From assembly GCA_944548615.1 (NCBI GenBank), contig OX155980.1:40741972-40805971 (forward strand): DNA of 64,000 nucleotides, given 5' to 3'. A program made the translations under genes and the position numbers. This DNA is from Micropterix aruncella. Its lineage: Eukaryota; Arthropoda; Insecta; Lepidoptera; Micropterigidae. Below the pieces are notes generated by a model. The model was not told where the DNA came from, ran no database searches, and worked only from the letters and a program-made list of their open reading frames with translations. This document shows positions 44,075 to 55,320 of the stretch, piece after piece. The number at the start of each line of letters is the position of its first letter. Within the stretch, counting starts at the first letter, position 1.

Positions 44075-46136
44075 ATTGTTAAACAACCGCGATAGTTTTT
44101 TTTTTAATTTTCACATATTCATTGCGATATCATCACACCGTTCATGCGAAGCGATTTTTAAATATAGAGGGCCTCAAGCTGAATGGCCTTACCTAAAAAA
44201 ATACTTCATTGCGGTAATCGCCCTATTCTTAACATTGTACAACATACTAATCACAGTATCGTTAAATAAATTAGATATATATCTCTAATCTTATAGATAT
44301 ATGTATTTATTAAAATGCGTAACATAACACATTTTCCGTATTCGGAATTACTACAGGGTTGAAAAGTCTCTCTCCTGTAAATTTTTGTAAATACGCATAC
44401 ACGTTACAACTTAAAACCGTCAATATTATTTTATTTATCAAAGAGGGCTCCCGAAATTACCGATTTTTGGTATTTACAAACTCAAATTGTGAAAGCGGCC
44501 TTTTTATAAAATTCTTTTAGAGATTCACTGCGATTAGTGAACGTGCACTGGCGACTCAATACGCAGCGAGTTTGGGTTTATTGAAACTTTTAATGGCAAT
44601 TGCGATTTTTATATTATTTGTAGTTTGTGTTTTTGAATTGAATATGCTTCATCATGGTGTCTCCTCCCCAATTAAATTCAGATTTTATGTTTTTTTACAT
44701 AATTTTTCTTTCCACTTTCTTCAAACATTATATATGGATATAATATTACTATGCAGATGTAACTATAAATATTGATGTATAATTGTCATATTATGATGTG
44801 ATTAACTCATATTATGACGTCATATTATGATGTGAAAAATGAGTCATATTATGATATGATAAACGAGACCGAAAATAGTCATATTATTTGAATTCGGGAT
44901 AGTTAAATTTAAGCTTAAATTTAGCACGATTTAAAGCAGTCCACCCATCATATTCACATCCCTCCCATAACGTGTATGATATAGTATAAATATTCAGTCT
45001 ATCTAACGTTCTTCAATTTGATTAGACCAAAACCAGACCTAATTTTAAACGCGCATATCAACATTTTAAAATACTTCGGAAACAACATCGTACTTACCAA
45101 CGTAATTCAATTTCTTATTTTTTATTGTCAATTGTTATAATATAGTCTTTTTTGTTATTTGGAATAGTATTAGTTATTCGGTGTGTATCATTTTTTGTTG
45201 AATTGGGTAACTAATTTAGGATTGATTTAAATATACTTGGTCATTACTAAACGATTGTAATAGAAATAAATACTCCGTATTCTGTAATTTCAAATGCAAA
45301 GCGATAGAGTATGAAGTCATCGTGACTTCATTTTGTATACAACATTTTTCCTATCGATTCAAAAATCGCCTCCTAGATAAGCTTCCGTTCATTTCACAGT
45401 ATATTTAAGGGTTTGGTAATTGTAGGTACATCGTCCTATAATTTAAATAATAATTGACGCCGAACCGTACACTTGACCAATGTTTTAATAGCGTACAATT
45501 TTATCGACGTACCTAAAGAATATTGAAATTGTCACTGCTATTTCATTTGCGAGACTGCTATAATTAAAATACTGGGAGTAGTTCATACTACATACAGTTC
45601 ATGGGCAAAAATGTGTGTTTAGTGAAACGTGATATTTCGGTTTTTCTTGTTAAGAAGGTTTCATTAACAAGAAAGACCGAAATATTACAATATAATAACA
45701 TTATACAATAGACAAAATTTCAAATTATTATATAAAATACTCAGAACTAGTTAGGTTTGTTAATTCGCTAACATATTTATTTATTTAACTTACTGTATAA
45801 CAATTTTACGCAGTGTATCTTTAAATTTGGCAACCCTTATTAAGTACCTACACATTCGTTCTCAGTGTGGCAAAAATCTCTTGTGCTATCATTAAGTAAT
45901 ATGTAAATTTGTATATTGGCAGTAATAACTAGGTTAATAGGACATTCTATCGTATAGGTTATGCATATAAAAAAACGAAAAAAATCTGATTGATACTCGG
46001 TATGCTTTCCCTAATTTCGTCTTCGACATATTATGCGTCGCTGTTCGGTTAGAAAAAGGGCAATAATTTAATAATATTTTGGTTACTACTCTTCGATTTA
46101 ATTACTTATCGGCTGTATTAATAGCGATTTTCAGGT
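44075..46136. other. AT-rich DNA with a short minisatellite and a hairpin
   Basis: 44785-44890 contains five imperfect copies of 'tcatattatgatgtga', one pair meeting in a TGACGTCA palindrome at 44815-44822. 45632-45685 is a 22 bp hairpin with one mismatch (atatttcggtttttcttgtt with aacaagaaagaccgaaatat). No gene was recognised; small hydrophobic frames at 44031-44288 and 44572-44775 are not supported. Confidence 0.45.
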
Positions 46137-46920
46137 TCATGAATTAAAAATTAATGTCTTCAGTGACTCATGGAAATACTGCCTAATTGAATCTAAAAGC
46201 AGCTCTGAAATTGCCTTAAGGGTTACTTGTGTTTTGTACAGGACAAAACTCCGGGCGACCTGCTGGAGTATCTTTGTGCATAAGGAATGTTCAACTGGGT
46301 CCCGTATGTTGCATTCCACTACACTTTTGGTGGATGCTAACTTACTGAGAGACCTGATGCTAACTAACTACGCTGGATGCTAACTTAATGAGAGACCTGA
46401 TAATTTAATTTTGACGTACCAAGCAGAGTAGTTTTTTTATAAATAGCTGTCGATAATCAAGGTCATATAATGCAGTGAATAAGAGGTCAGAGTAGTAGCC
46501 GAATGGCTTCCTATAAATGACCCTTATGATGGCTCTCTGCGCCTTCAACGCAGGCTTAATTGTAGCATCCAAAGTACCCTACTCATGCCAAGAAGACTCG
46601 TTGACATTGCGTTGTAGACTATTTTCAGGGTGGGCTTATCCAAACATCCACAGAGTGCCTTATAAATGGGATTTATATTCACACCCTACTTGACAGGAGA
46701 TCCAAGTGGTAAGTCCATCTAAGATTGCAATCTATATATTCAGATATTTACTCACTTCAGCGTAAGAACCCCACATTTACATATGTCCTTATAGCCTTGA
46801 TATTCGTGGATTTTAAATTCAATTGGGGGTGGCTGATGAGGTTTGCTGGCCTGGTTTATATTGTAAGATATACATTTGTTTTATTCACGTTCAATGTCAA
46901 TGAATTTCAATGAGGCCATT
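46137..46920 (-). pseudogene. Jockey/CR1-like LINE ORF2, RT thumb to C-terminus
   Basis: Minus-strand pieces in order: KPHQPPPIEFKIHEYQGYKD, KCGVLT, a stretch equivalent to 'V..TKYLGI.ID..L.W..HL', NINPIYKALCGCLDKPTLKI followed by VYNAMSTSLLGM, then AIIRVIYRKPFG, SDLLFTALYDLDYRQLFIKK and a C-terminus ending LDSIRQYFHESLKTLIFNS then a stop at 46137. This is the post-catalytic part of a LINE reverse transcriptase ('Y.AL..S.L.YGI..WG', then F....LP). Several stops are present, and a 27 bp block (ggatgctaactta..) is duplicated at about 46331 and 46376, disrupting it. The RT fingers and YADD are missing. Confidence 0.65.
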
Positions 46921-48227
46921 TCTTTATAAGCCTACGTTACTAACCGAATTCTGGAGATGGCACTAACATAGTCCCGCAAACATAGTACCGCTGTGTGGTC
47001 AGCTACACCTAATATATAGATTGACTATTTAATACATAGACTATTTAAATATATTATATAGTATTTGGCTTGATTAGCATTTATTCTTCTAATTGTAATC
47101 ATTATTATGTATATTACATGATAAATATATTAATGTGTATAATATATCTATTTATATTACATTTGCTTTTTATGTTTTATGATTATCTTACCTTATTGTT
47201 TATATTATGACATTATTTATTCAATATTATGTATATTTAAGCATCAGACATCAAAGACTGAATTAGTAGTCAATTGTTTGCTATCCGCAAGTTACATCCT
47301 CAACCAGTCATGCTCTTTACCCCCAATACCAATGTTGGCCATATTTCTAAGCAATAATAGTATTGACACCATATCGTGTGTAGCTTTGTAATATGACACA
47401 TAAATGTTAGTAAAAATAGTAATATTACAGGTATAAATAAATAAACTTCATTCTTTAAATTAAAAAGAATCGGTTTGATAATTCACTATAATTTATAAAT
47501 ATATATACATTGATAAATTAATGGTTAGCCTATCATGAAATGGTAACTTCCAAAAAATGTATTCTAAGTCTTGCGTCATCGAATCATCGCTCATAATAAA
47601 CCAAAAAGGACCCTGGGTATAAACCCAGGGTCCTTTTGTTTAAAAATTACTATAAGAATCTAGCTCATTTTATGAACTGTGCAGTAAATATATACCCATT
47701 TATACAAGAACAAGTATTAAAATGCAGATTAAATATCAAATTAGTTGGTAACCGATTAAAATGTAAAAAAAACTCTAGGAAGTCAGATATAATAATAATG
47801 ACACCAATAATCGACAATTAAATATTGTCTGGTAATATAATTTTTGTAATATAAATGTACGATTATATCACAAAAATTTGAGTAAGGGCCGCTGGCTCAT
47901 CCCGACGTGCGCCGACCGCGAAAACCTGTTTACTGAGCAGACATCTGGTCATCAGGTCATCAGGACAACAGGTTGAAAACGATATTGCTATCGCTTTCAT
48001 AACTTTGACGTAGCTGGGCGAGTTATTTAAATGCTTGCTATAAAGTAAATAAACGAATTGGATGCGGATTTTTTTAATACACTACAAATTAGCTTTCTGT
48101 TGATTTAAAATAAACTACATTTGGTGCTGAGCATTTTTCGTTATGAAGTCGGAGACATGAGTCATGTTTTGTGTTGCTTGTTTTGGTAAAATGAATATAT
48201 ATTTCAAAAAAATTAGTGGTACATTGG
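46921..48227. other. AT-rich DNA, one perfect hairpin, no gene
   Basis: 47604-47637 is a perfect 15 bp stem (aaaaggaccctgggt with its complement) around ataa. It looks like a terminator but has no gene before it. Short frames at 47179-47391 and 47636-47821 are unrecognised. Confidence 0.45.
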
Positions 48228-48545
48228 GCCCGATTGCGTTTCTTCGTGAACTAAAATTGGAATTAGTTCATGCGAGCGAGACAGTTCAATGATAAGGTCA
48301 ATGCTCAGCGGAATATGAAATGTATGATTGTCACTTTTCCAACTTAAAACTAAAAATCAAACATAAAGCGGCATAATGTCAGACCGGATGAAATGTTTTC
48401 AAACTTCAGAATATTTTATGTGTGGCAGGTAATTTAAGTGAGGAAAAAGATACGATCGTTCATTTTACATTCCGCTCTAACGCGTTGCTCTATCGGGAAC
48501 TATTTTCCGATGATAGTTCACGAACGAACGCAATCGAACCTATTG
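48228..48545. mobile_element. Decayed MITE, ~320 bp, with long inverted arms
   Basis: The outer arms cgattgcgtttcttcgtgaac (48231 on) and its inverted partner ending cacgaacgaacgcaatcg (near 48537) match, and a second matching block lies further in: 'agcggaatatgaaatg' with the complement of 'cattttacattccgct'. The arms, about 100 bp each, are diverged. It has no coding capacity of its own; the frame at 48422-48655 crosses the right arm and is not supported. Confidence 0.6.
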
Positions 48546-51275
48546 TCCACCGATTAGTCAGTCGTTCGGAAAAGCATTCACTGACTTATTGCTGTATAGA
48601 ATGCAGTGCTCCAGCTGCAAACGTTGACATTTTAAGAGAGAATGAGATGAACTGATCGTGTTAAGAATACATGGCAGAAACAGAGACATATAGTTTTTTT
48701 TAACTTGGATAGCTACAGACACTACTATATCCGCAGATAGACAAAGTCTGTTTCTCTTGGACACTGTAATTTACTCCATCCAACTGCAGCGGAAACTCAA
48801 GACCCTCCCTCCGGTACTAAGCTCTCCATTTTTCTGAGAGGGGGGCGGGAGAGGGAGGGCTTAAGGAGCATAGAACCCTCGGAAAGCCACGAACCGGACG
48901 GATTTTGAATCTAAGGAAAATGACCGATTTTACAAAAATAGCAACAAAATTTCCACGTGCCTTTCCTGCTTTTCCATCCCTTTTTTCAAACCTTTTTTAC
49001 GCGAACTTTTGCGCGCTTTTTACTGTGAAGTTTTCGGGCAAAATCAAATCAGGCGAGTTCGCCACTGCCGATGTTTCCCATTTTCCTATCGTGTCCAAGA
49101 GCAGTGCAACTGCATTATAAGGCCAAGACAGCAGTTAATCTGCCTCTGATACATGAAGGCCAGAATGTGTGCAAATATTTCGTAATAAGTTTTGCAAAAC
49201 TTCCGATCGTATCATGCCTTTATCCTTTAGATCGTTCACTTATCAAAGTGTTTGCACAACGGCTGTCTGAAACATAGAAAGTTTCGATTGCCAATATTCA
49301 TCGAATTGAGAAACACTCGCTCGTTTGGGAAATAGTTTGATTTCAATAAATATGCACATTGTCATGCCTCTGAAAACAGCGAGCGGCGAAAGACTCTTAC
49401 AAGACTAAGTAATAAACGCGACTATTAGCTTAATAATGAGATGCAATCCTTCCATCACAAAATCAAATGCCTAGTTCTATGTCTCGTTAGGCCATTAATA
49501 TAATATGCCTAATATATTACAGCTTGATCTAGTGGTCTCTTTAACCCCTGAATGCAACATGTTATTTTTATTTTTCTGTTTGCACTCAGATTAGGTATAT
49601 TAGACAAGCTGAACCCGCGGCTTCGCCCGCATTTAAGTCTCTGTGTGGTGTACATATAAATAACTACTTATCGAAGAGCTTCTTTGTAAAATAAATTATT
49701 AGTCATGGCAGCAGGACCAAGAAAGAAGGTAATGATTTCGGCTGGATTTGCTGCTGGTAGAATGTTCTCCGGCGAAGTCTGTGAATACAAGTTATTTGTG
49801 TACATATTTCTCACCGTGAACTGAGTTTCTCTTAGTTTTGAGACCATAAGGTGATAGGGATACATAATATGTACGGGAATTTGTTTTCAAAACCTATAAC
49901 AGCGATATTCGCATATTCGGCCTAATTTTTAAACGTTGTGACGCTCAAAAGTTCTCAAATATAGCTGGCGATAAGTGCGAAAACACGGTTGACGGAAATG
50001 AACGACTTCTACCTTCAATGTTTGTCTTTGCGCTTAGCTCAATGTCATTGCAAAACCAAGTTTAATGAAAAATGGCAAGCGTTCAAAGTCGAAAGGAAGT
50101 TGGATAGCATTTGGATAGCAGTATTTTTTGAGATTAATCTCTTATCAATCTTGAGAATAAAATAAAATATTGATTTAGGTACTTCAAAATTACGGTGAAT
50201 ATATATTTTTAATTTCATCAGTTCGATTTGAAACTAGGATTAGTCGTCGCTGAAGAAATACTTTTCATTGTATATATAACTTATTTTTACTATAGTGGTG
50301 CTTGAGTCATTTATCCTTTCTCGGTCGATATTTCTTATACCTCGTGACTGGGTAAAGATGAGCCATAGGTAAAGGAGTTACTCTATCCTATTAGCTAAAA
50401 AGGAAATTCGTTTTTTTTTATTTGTAGATGGTTTCGAAATGTCGTTTTAAATATCTTTTTCCAAGACAAATAACAAGGTAATATCAACTTGCTAAGCTAG
50501 ATCATTTTCGGTGCACAACCTTGCAGATGATTATGTCGCTTTTGAAATAGTCGTGCTTGTTGCCGTGTTTTTAAGGAGTTTTATGGTCTGCTGAATTATC
50601 TGTCAGCTCAAGTAATAGTGACTGGTACAGCGCGAAACAGTTTGTCGACGAGGCAAATATAACTCTTAGTTGTGTTTGCTATATCCATAGTGTTTATCAG
50701 TATAAACAGGCTACGTTCAGTGCCAGTACTATATTATGAATAGTATAAGATGCTGAATCACAGTTATACCTACCCATATGAGCTGGCAAAAGTATCAATC
50801 AGTAGTTTAGGTCTTTGAATGTCAGTTTAAGCTGTTCTTGCACGCGTATGGAAGAAATGACCGCATAATTTGTTTCAAAATCAAGACATTTTGCCATAAT
50901 TCCATTTTAAGAATGCATAACGGTTACTGCAAATTGGTACGCAACTGTGTGTTTGTCAGAATTTATAGCTGAACTCTGCAGGGGTAACCCGAAACGTCAC
51001 ATAATCTCTGCTACGATAATGCGAATTCTCTCACCGTTCTAAATATAAAGAAATTTTTAGAACATTAAAACGTCTAGTTGATAAGCCACCGTACATCCCT
51101 GTTTTATATTTCCAGGAATCAAAAATAAGTCTCTTAGTCGGCGATTTAACTACCCTTAAGAATCTGTCCAAGAATTCAAATCTGCCATTTAACAATCGTA
51201 ACTTCGAATTGAAATTACTGTTATAAATCATTGTTATAAGTCCAGAGTTGTTTCTTGGAATGCAATAATACGTGG
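48546..51275. other. No gene recognised; one SINE-like scrap
   Basis: At about 49607-49635, 'gaacccgcggcttcgcccgc' is a scrap of the same repeat head that opens the 3,973 bp units. The frames at 48905-49120, 49071-49277 and 49668-49865 overlap each other or lack resemblance to any family. Nothing else was seen. Confidence 0.4.
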
Positions 51276-51279
51276 AATA

Positions 51280-51960
51280 TATTGATGGTTACTTACTTGC
51301 CAGACTGTGTCTCTCTACAGCTGGATATCAGCCCGCGTCTGTCCACTGCCTCCCGTGTTTTTCTCACTCAGTCCCTTCACTATGTCTTTTTTGTTGTCAG
51401 AACACCGAACCGGGCTGGCCTGGAGAGCGTCCTACAATCCGTTTTGCGAAGCAGGGTCTCTATTTCTATTCGGGGTCCTTCCGTCCCCAATGGTCGCCGG
51501 CTCTTCGGTATTTGTGATCACTTCTCTGCCATTTCAACTCGCTTATCATCTCAGCTATGTCTATCACTTTTATTCTTCGGCTGATTTCTTCGTTTCAGAT
51601 TGTATCCCGTAGAGAGATTCCGAGCGTAGCTAGCTAAGCCGCTTTAAATTTGTAGAGAGGCCCCATAGTCAACGTCCAATTTTCTGTACGTACGATATCA
51701 CAGGCATGACGCACTGATCGTATACCTTAGTCAGATTTGAAGATTAGGCGGAAATTTCTAAATGCTGCCGATCCCAGTCGTATTTCTTGTCGGCCTCTTT
51801 GCAGGAGTTTAGTATTCCGAGTGGGATGTTCTGCCTTAGGTAGACGTATTCCTCCATAATTACGAGGGTCGCACTCCCAACGTCACCATTGTCGGTGTAG
51901 GTTAAGGACGGTCCTATTAGAGTATTTTTAAATTATTTCCTTTGTTTTTTTCCTATTTCC
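51280..51960 (-). pseudogene. RTE-clade LINE ORF2, C-terminal part
   Basis: On the minus strand, in order: EEYVYLRQNIPLGILNS, KEADKKYDWDRQHLEIS, LTKVYDQCVMPVISYVQKI, LGISLRDTI, a stop, NEEISRRIKVIDIAEMISEL followed by KWQRSDHKYRRAGDHWGRK, and GRSPGQPGSVF. These correspond to the RTE template 'Y.YLGQ.I.LG......EI.RRI..GW..F..L', 'LKTKVFDQCVLPVMTYG', 'RNEEIRRRTKVTDI...I..LKW.WAGHI.RR.D.RW' and 'GRP..RW'. The catalytic core is missing and many stops occur. Plus-strand frames in 51255-51612 are shadows. Confidence 0.8.
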
Positions 51961-52047
51961 GATCACTTCGGCGTCCCTCGCGTAATATGATCTGTACTTT
52001 CAAATTTTATTTTCAAAATTTGATAATATTTTTTTATTATAATAATG

Positions 52048-52335
52048 GAGTAACATTGTGGTTAGGTAACCTGTTCTTACGTTGCAAGGTTCCGGGTTTG
52101 ATTCCCGGCTGAGTTACCAGTTTCCGTTGGGATAAAATTAACGGAATCGCATTTTCAATTCTGTTGATCGTATGCAATAACAAGGCAAACACATACATAC
52201 ATTTTACACGCACACATATATATAAATACTTCATAGTAGGGTTGGTTGTAGAACATCGTCTTGTGATGATAAGCCCGCTGATTGTGAAATTTTACAATAA
52301 AGATTAGAAATAAACAAAGACACAAACAATAAATT
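52048..52335 (+). mobile_element. tRNA-derived SINE
   Basis: The head, 52048-52120, resembles a tRNA: a 5 bp acceptor-like pairing (gtaac with gttac), a perfect T-arm stem ccggg/cccgg, and a canonical Pol III B-box ggtttgattcc at 52095-52105. The D-arm and anticodon arm are not convincing, so it is not a working tRNA gene. It is followed by ~200 bp of unrelated body including 'caaggcaaacacatacatac' and 'gataagcccgctgattgtg', and an A-rich end with aataaa. That layout is the usual one for an insect SINE; I cannot name the family. Confidence 0.6.
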
Positions 52336-52689
52336 AAGTACATTTATCAATTTTGTCTAGTTTAGATATTAGTAGGTATTTATGTGTCCAGGATATTAAG
52401 CTTGAATTATTGTTGCTTCAGTAACTAGGTAATTTTACTTCTTAACCTGCAGTCTGGAGAACAATTAGCCCCAAAGCGCAGTATGGGACCATGCTCCTGT
52501 TACATCATGACTCTCTTCTTACTCCCCAAATCACGCGAATCAATTTTAAATATAATTTTTGGATGAAGTACTTTTTCGTGCATCAAAATAATACAACATA
52601 TCAGGTTTTGGGCATGGCCGCTCGTGTGTAGATCAGTGCAATGCCCTCAAATCTTCATCTAATAGACGCACGCTAGAACGGCTACCTAG
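52336..52689. other. AT-rich DNA, nothing recognised
   Basis: No repeat, RNA or frame could be supported. Confidence 0.4.
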
Positions 52690-53500
52690 CAGAAAATGTT
52701 GGTCACCTTCGTCCAGTTTGAAAAGGCGTTTGAGCGCCGTGAAACTGTCCGCGAGCTGGTGTACCATAAGAATTTGCGGTATCCCACCTAAATTATTACG
52801 TTATCGTGAATGGACGGCCTTCAATGCGTTGATGACATTCAGACGGACTTAAACTTCAGTGGGTTTACGTCGACCTAGTCCTCTTCTTTCACTGTAGTTT
52901 CTACTTCAATACAATCATTTATCAAAGGCTGTCAGGTATCAGAGGTTAGTAGACGATCAGCGATTTCATTGAAGACTGTTTCTTTGTCGGAGTCTGTCGC
53001 ACGTTTATCGATCGATACGTTTATCGATCTAGTGTGCGACAAACTCCGGCTTTGTTTCGCTAATTATTTCACTTGCCTAAATCATCCACCTAGATACGAA
53101 AATCATGTTTATGGTCTACAGATCTCTGTAGGAGTCGCTGTTCGGTACGGGATAACGGTATACTCGTATTGAAAAGGCTCTAAAACCTATCTAAATACAC
53201 TTTTGAGGCTGCAACAACTCATTGTCCCGGATAACATTAAAACACGATATCAAAATGACTCTTGGTCTTTACAAATACTGTAACGTAGAATAAATCTGGT
53301 GTATTTCTTGAGCCATTGACATACAACAAGACAAATCGCGGAAAACACTAATGATGCAGAAGAATAACAATAATATGGAGAGCGATGGACCCACGTGTTA
53401 TTTTAGCACTCTTGAATAAACTGCCATAGTGAATTGAAGCGTGCGAATCGGTCAGCGATTTAAAGCCATTCCTCAAGAAATATATCTAGGAGTGCACTAA
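52690..53500 (+). pseudogene. Heavily deleted LINE reverse-transcriptase relic
   Basis: Plus-strand pieces in order: LVTFVQFEKAFERRETVREL (compare motif A '.FVDFEKAFD...R..L+..L'), then at about 53095-53215 ISVGVAVRYGITVYSY, a stop, KGSKTYLNTLLRLQQL (compare 'Y+..GI..WG....TYL.+I..LQK'), and at about 53425-53490 LP, stops, IEACESVSDLKPFLKKYI (compare 'LP..I+....+..FK..LK.+L'). The catalytic YADD section is missing and the distances are too short, so a large internal deletion must have occurred, or two relics lie side by side. Confidence 0.4.
52985..53049. repeat. Short inverted repeat, 14 bp arms
   Basis: ggagtctgtcgcac and gtgcgacaaactcc are inverted with one mismatch, and the interval contains the direct repeat 'cgtttatcgatc'. 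It lies inside the LINE relic and probably arose during its decay. Confidence 0.5.
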
Positions 53501-54330
53501 TCAATTTGATAAACATCAATGTTTTCTAAATTTTATGTTTATGTTTTAATTTACCTAGGTATATATGTAATAATAATTAATTTTTTGTTCACTTGTGTGA
53601 ACATATGAATGCAATTAGTAAACGAGTCGTTGGACTCTTCCAGGACAATTTGCTGGAGTCTACCAGGACAAATATCTCGCTGATATTCAGTATTTCGACT
53701 TGGACGTGCCTTCCCTAGCACCGTACCAATCTTGGGTCGAGCAAAAACAGCTGTAAAACAAGGAAGCGTCGCTGTTTTAAGCCAACTATTACAGGAAAAC
53801 AAGCTTGCGGATTTGGAGATCTTTGGACAGTGATATGACTGTGATATAAACAATTATGCCGGTTTAGTTAAGCGTCAGAAATCTTTTTCCCGTTGGATAG
53901 CGCACATTTTGACTAAGTTACGGTTTTATCTGCGACACTTGACGAAGAAACCTCAAATGTTGTTTCTAGCATCGCCCCTAATGGTGAGTCGTGGAAATTC
54001 AAAATATGATTCCAAAGGAATGTATCGATCAGCTATTTGTTTCTTAGAAAATAAGCTTAAACATCCTTATATTAAAAAAAAACCTGAAATAATCAGAAAG
54101 GAATATTTATTTAAAAAATAAATCAAAGTTCAATAAATAATGAACAAACTCATTAAAATTAAAATCGTGTAATTTTATGATATTGAAAAAAGTTTTTTTT
54201 ATGTATAATGTATTATTATATATAATGATTATAAATAATTAAGATAATTCAATTTAAGCAATCACTTTCAGAAATATTTCTCACCCTCGTTGGAGAATTC
54301 ATTTCAAAATCAACTTTTTGGAAATATCAG
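53501..54330. other. No recognised gene; two unassigned ORFs
   Basis: A 100-codon minus-strand frame (53551-53853) includes TATLPCFTAVFARPKIGT. A 70-codon plus-strand frame (53909-54121) has a Lys-rich C-terminus (HPYIKKKPEIIRKEYLFKK). Neither matches a family that I know, and composition does not favour coding. Confidence 0.35.
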
Positions 54331-54533
54331 CTATCTTCTGTCTGGATTTCCACCGGATTCGTATCAAAATTCGTCTTCTGTTTGGATTTCCACCGGATTC
54401 GTATCAAAATTCGTCTTCTGTTTGGATTTCCACCGGATTCGTATCGAAATTCGTCTTCTGTTTGGATTTCCACCGGATTCGTATCAAAATTCGTCTTCTG
54501 TTTGGATTTCCACCGGATTCGTATCAAAATTCG
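54331..54533. repeat. 40 bp tandem repeat, five copies
   Basis: The unit starts tcgtcttctgtttggatttc, then caccggattcgtatcaaaat, with starts at about 54331, 54371, 54411, 54451 and 54491. Copies are nearly identical (tgtctgg in the first, atcgaaat in the third). Because 40 is not a multiple of three, successive units are read in successive frames, and two plus-strand frames and one minus-strand frame stay open across the array. Confidence 0.95.
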
Positions 54534-54839
54534 TACCGCTGATATATTTTAGATCCTCCACCCGTTGGTGGTTCTTATCTTGTCTACAAAGGTTGAAAGT
54601 CAATAGACTATATTAGCACATTTTTCCGTCGGATTAGTTTCCCCTGGAAAGAACCGCCAAAGAAAGGCAAAAGGCACTTTTTTGATACTATCATATCCAG
54701 ATTTTGCTTGGATGATCTTTTCTTTGCTTTACTTTTGGATGATCCAGTTCAGATTGGTGGTGAACGGTTTCGTGCAGCTTGGGCCACAAGATCCATTTTG
54801 TTCTCGGATCGGCTCAACTCACGATTCAGCTCCTATTAA
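54534..54839. other. Flank between the 40 bp array and the GC-rich repeat
   Basis: It contains the 'ttttccgtcggatta ... gccaaagaaa' motif shared with about 24985. No gene is present. Confidence 0.35.
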
Positions 54840-55320
54840 GAAGCCTTCTCGAGTGGAAGGCTACCCCGGGTAAGACTCCCGTGTCTCAGGCCTCAGAGCT
54901 GGTGGACCGGTTTCTCCCGGCGGAATTGCATCCCGGCGCCACTGGACGGTGTGCGCACCGGTCGGCGTTGCGAATCGGCTGTGCATTCTGACTAATTGCT
55001 GAAGGGGTCTGGAGATTATGGTAATATACTGTTTCTTAAGCAGCGGGGGTGGATGTTAACCTGTTGTCATGCCACTCTTGAAATGACCTTGGGCCACTCG
55101 ATCCCGTGTGGCACTACGGGCAAAGAACGCCCAGGTCCACGACAATTCAAACTGAATTACCGCTGTAATACAACAGGTAGAGGTCGTGTAAGCGATTTCG
55201 GACTCGTAACCAGTCGGGAGGACGGAGGTATCCTGAAGGTTAATTCCAGACGGAGATAACCCTGCCAAAACTGGTAGTCAGGGGGCGAGGCTGCCCGCTG
55301 GCTACCTTTCCCGGTGAGGC
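54840..55320 (+). repeat. GC-rich dispersed repeat family, copy 1
   Basis: This aligns in reverse with 62597-63017 and 61925-62405. Shared blocks in order: 'ctaccccgggtaagactc', 'gctggtgga.cggttt', 'gtgcgcacc', 'cgaatcggctgtgcat', 'aagcagcgggggtggatgt', 'tagaggtcgtgtaagcgatt', 'gtaaccagtcgggaggacgg', 'gttaattccagacggagata' and 'gaggctgcccgctgg'. It has no intact reading frame; the 87-codon frame in it is broken in the other copies. It might be the 5' or 3' region of a retroelement, but I cannot assign it. Confidence 0.75.

Noticed and set aside
47604..47637. Rho-independent transcription terminator
   Set aside because: Such terminators are bacterial features, no gene lies upstream, and the window is eukaryotic.
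51255..51612. Plus-strand frames of 81 to 109 codons
   Set aside because: They are antisense to the RTE-clade C-terminus, which is recognisable on the minus strand.
52048..52120. Functional tRNA gene
   Set aside because: B-box and T-arm are good but the D-arm and anticodon arm do not fold properly, and a SINE body follows.
53551..53853. 100-codon minus-strand ORF as a gene
   Set aside because: No recognisable domain, no conserved neighbour or splice context, and a length possible by chance.
54331..54533. Possible CRISPR array
   Set aside because: The 40 bp units are contiguous with no variable spacers, and the genome is eukaryotic.
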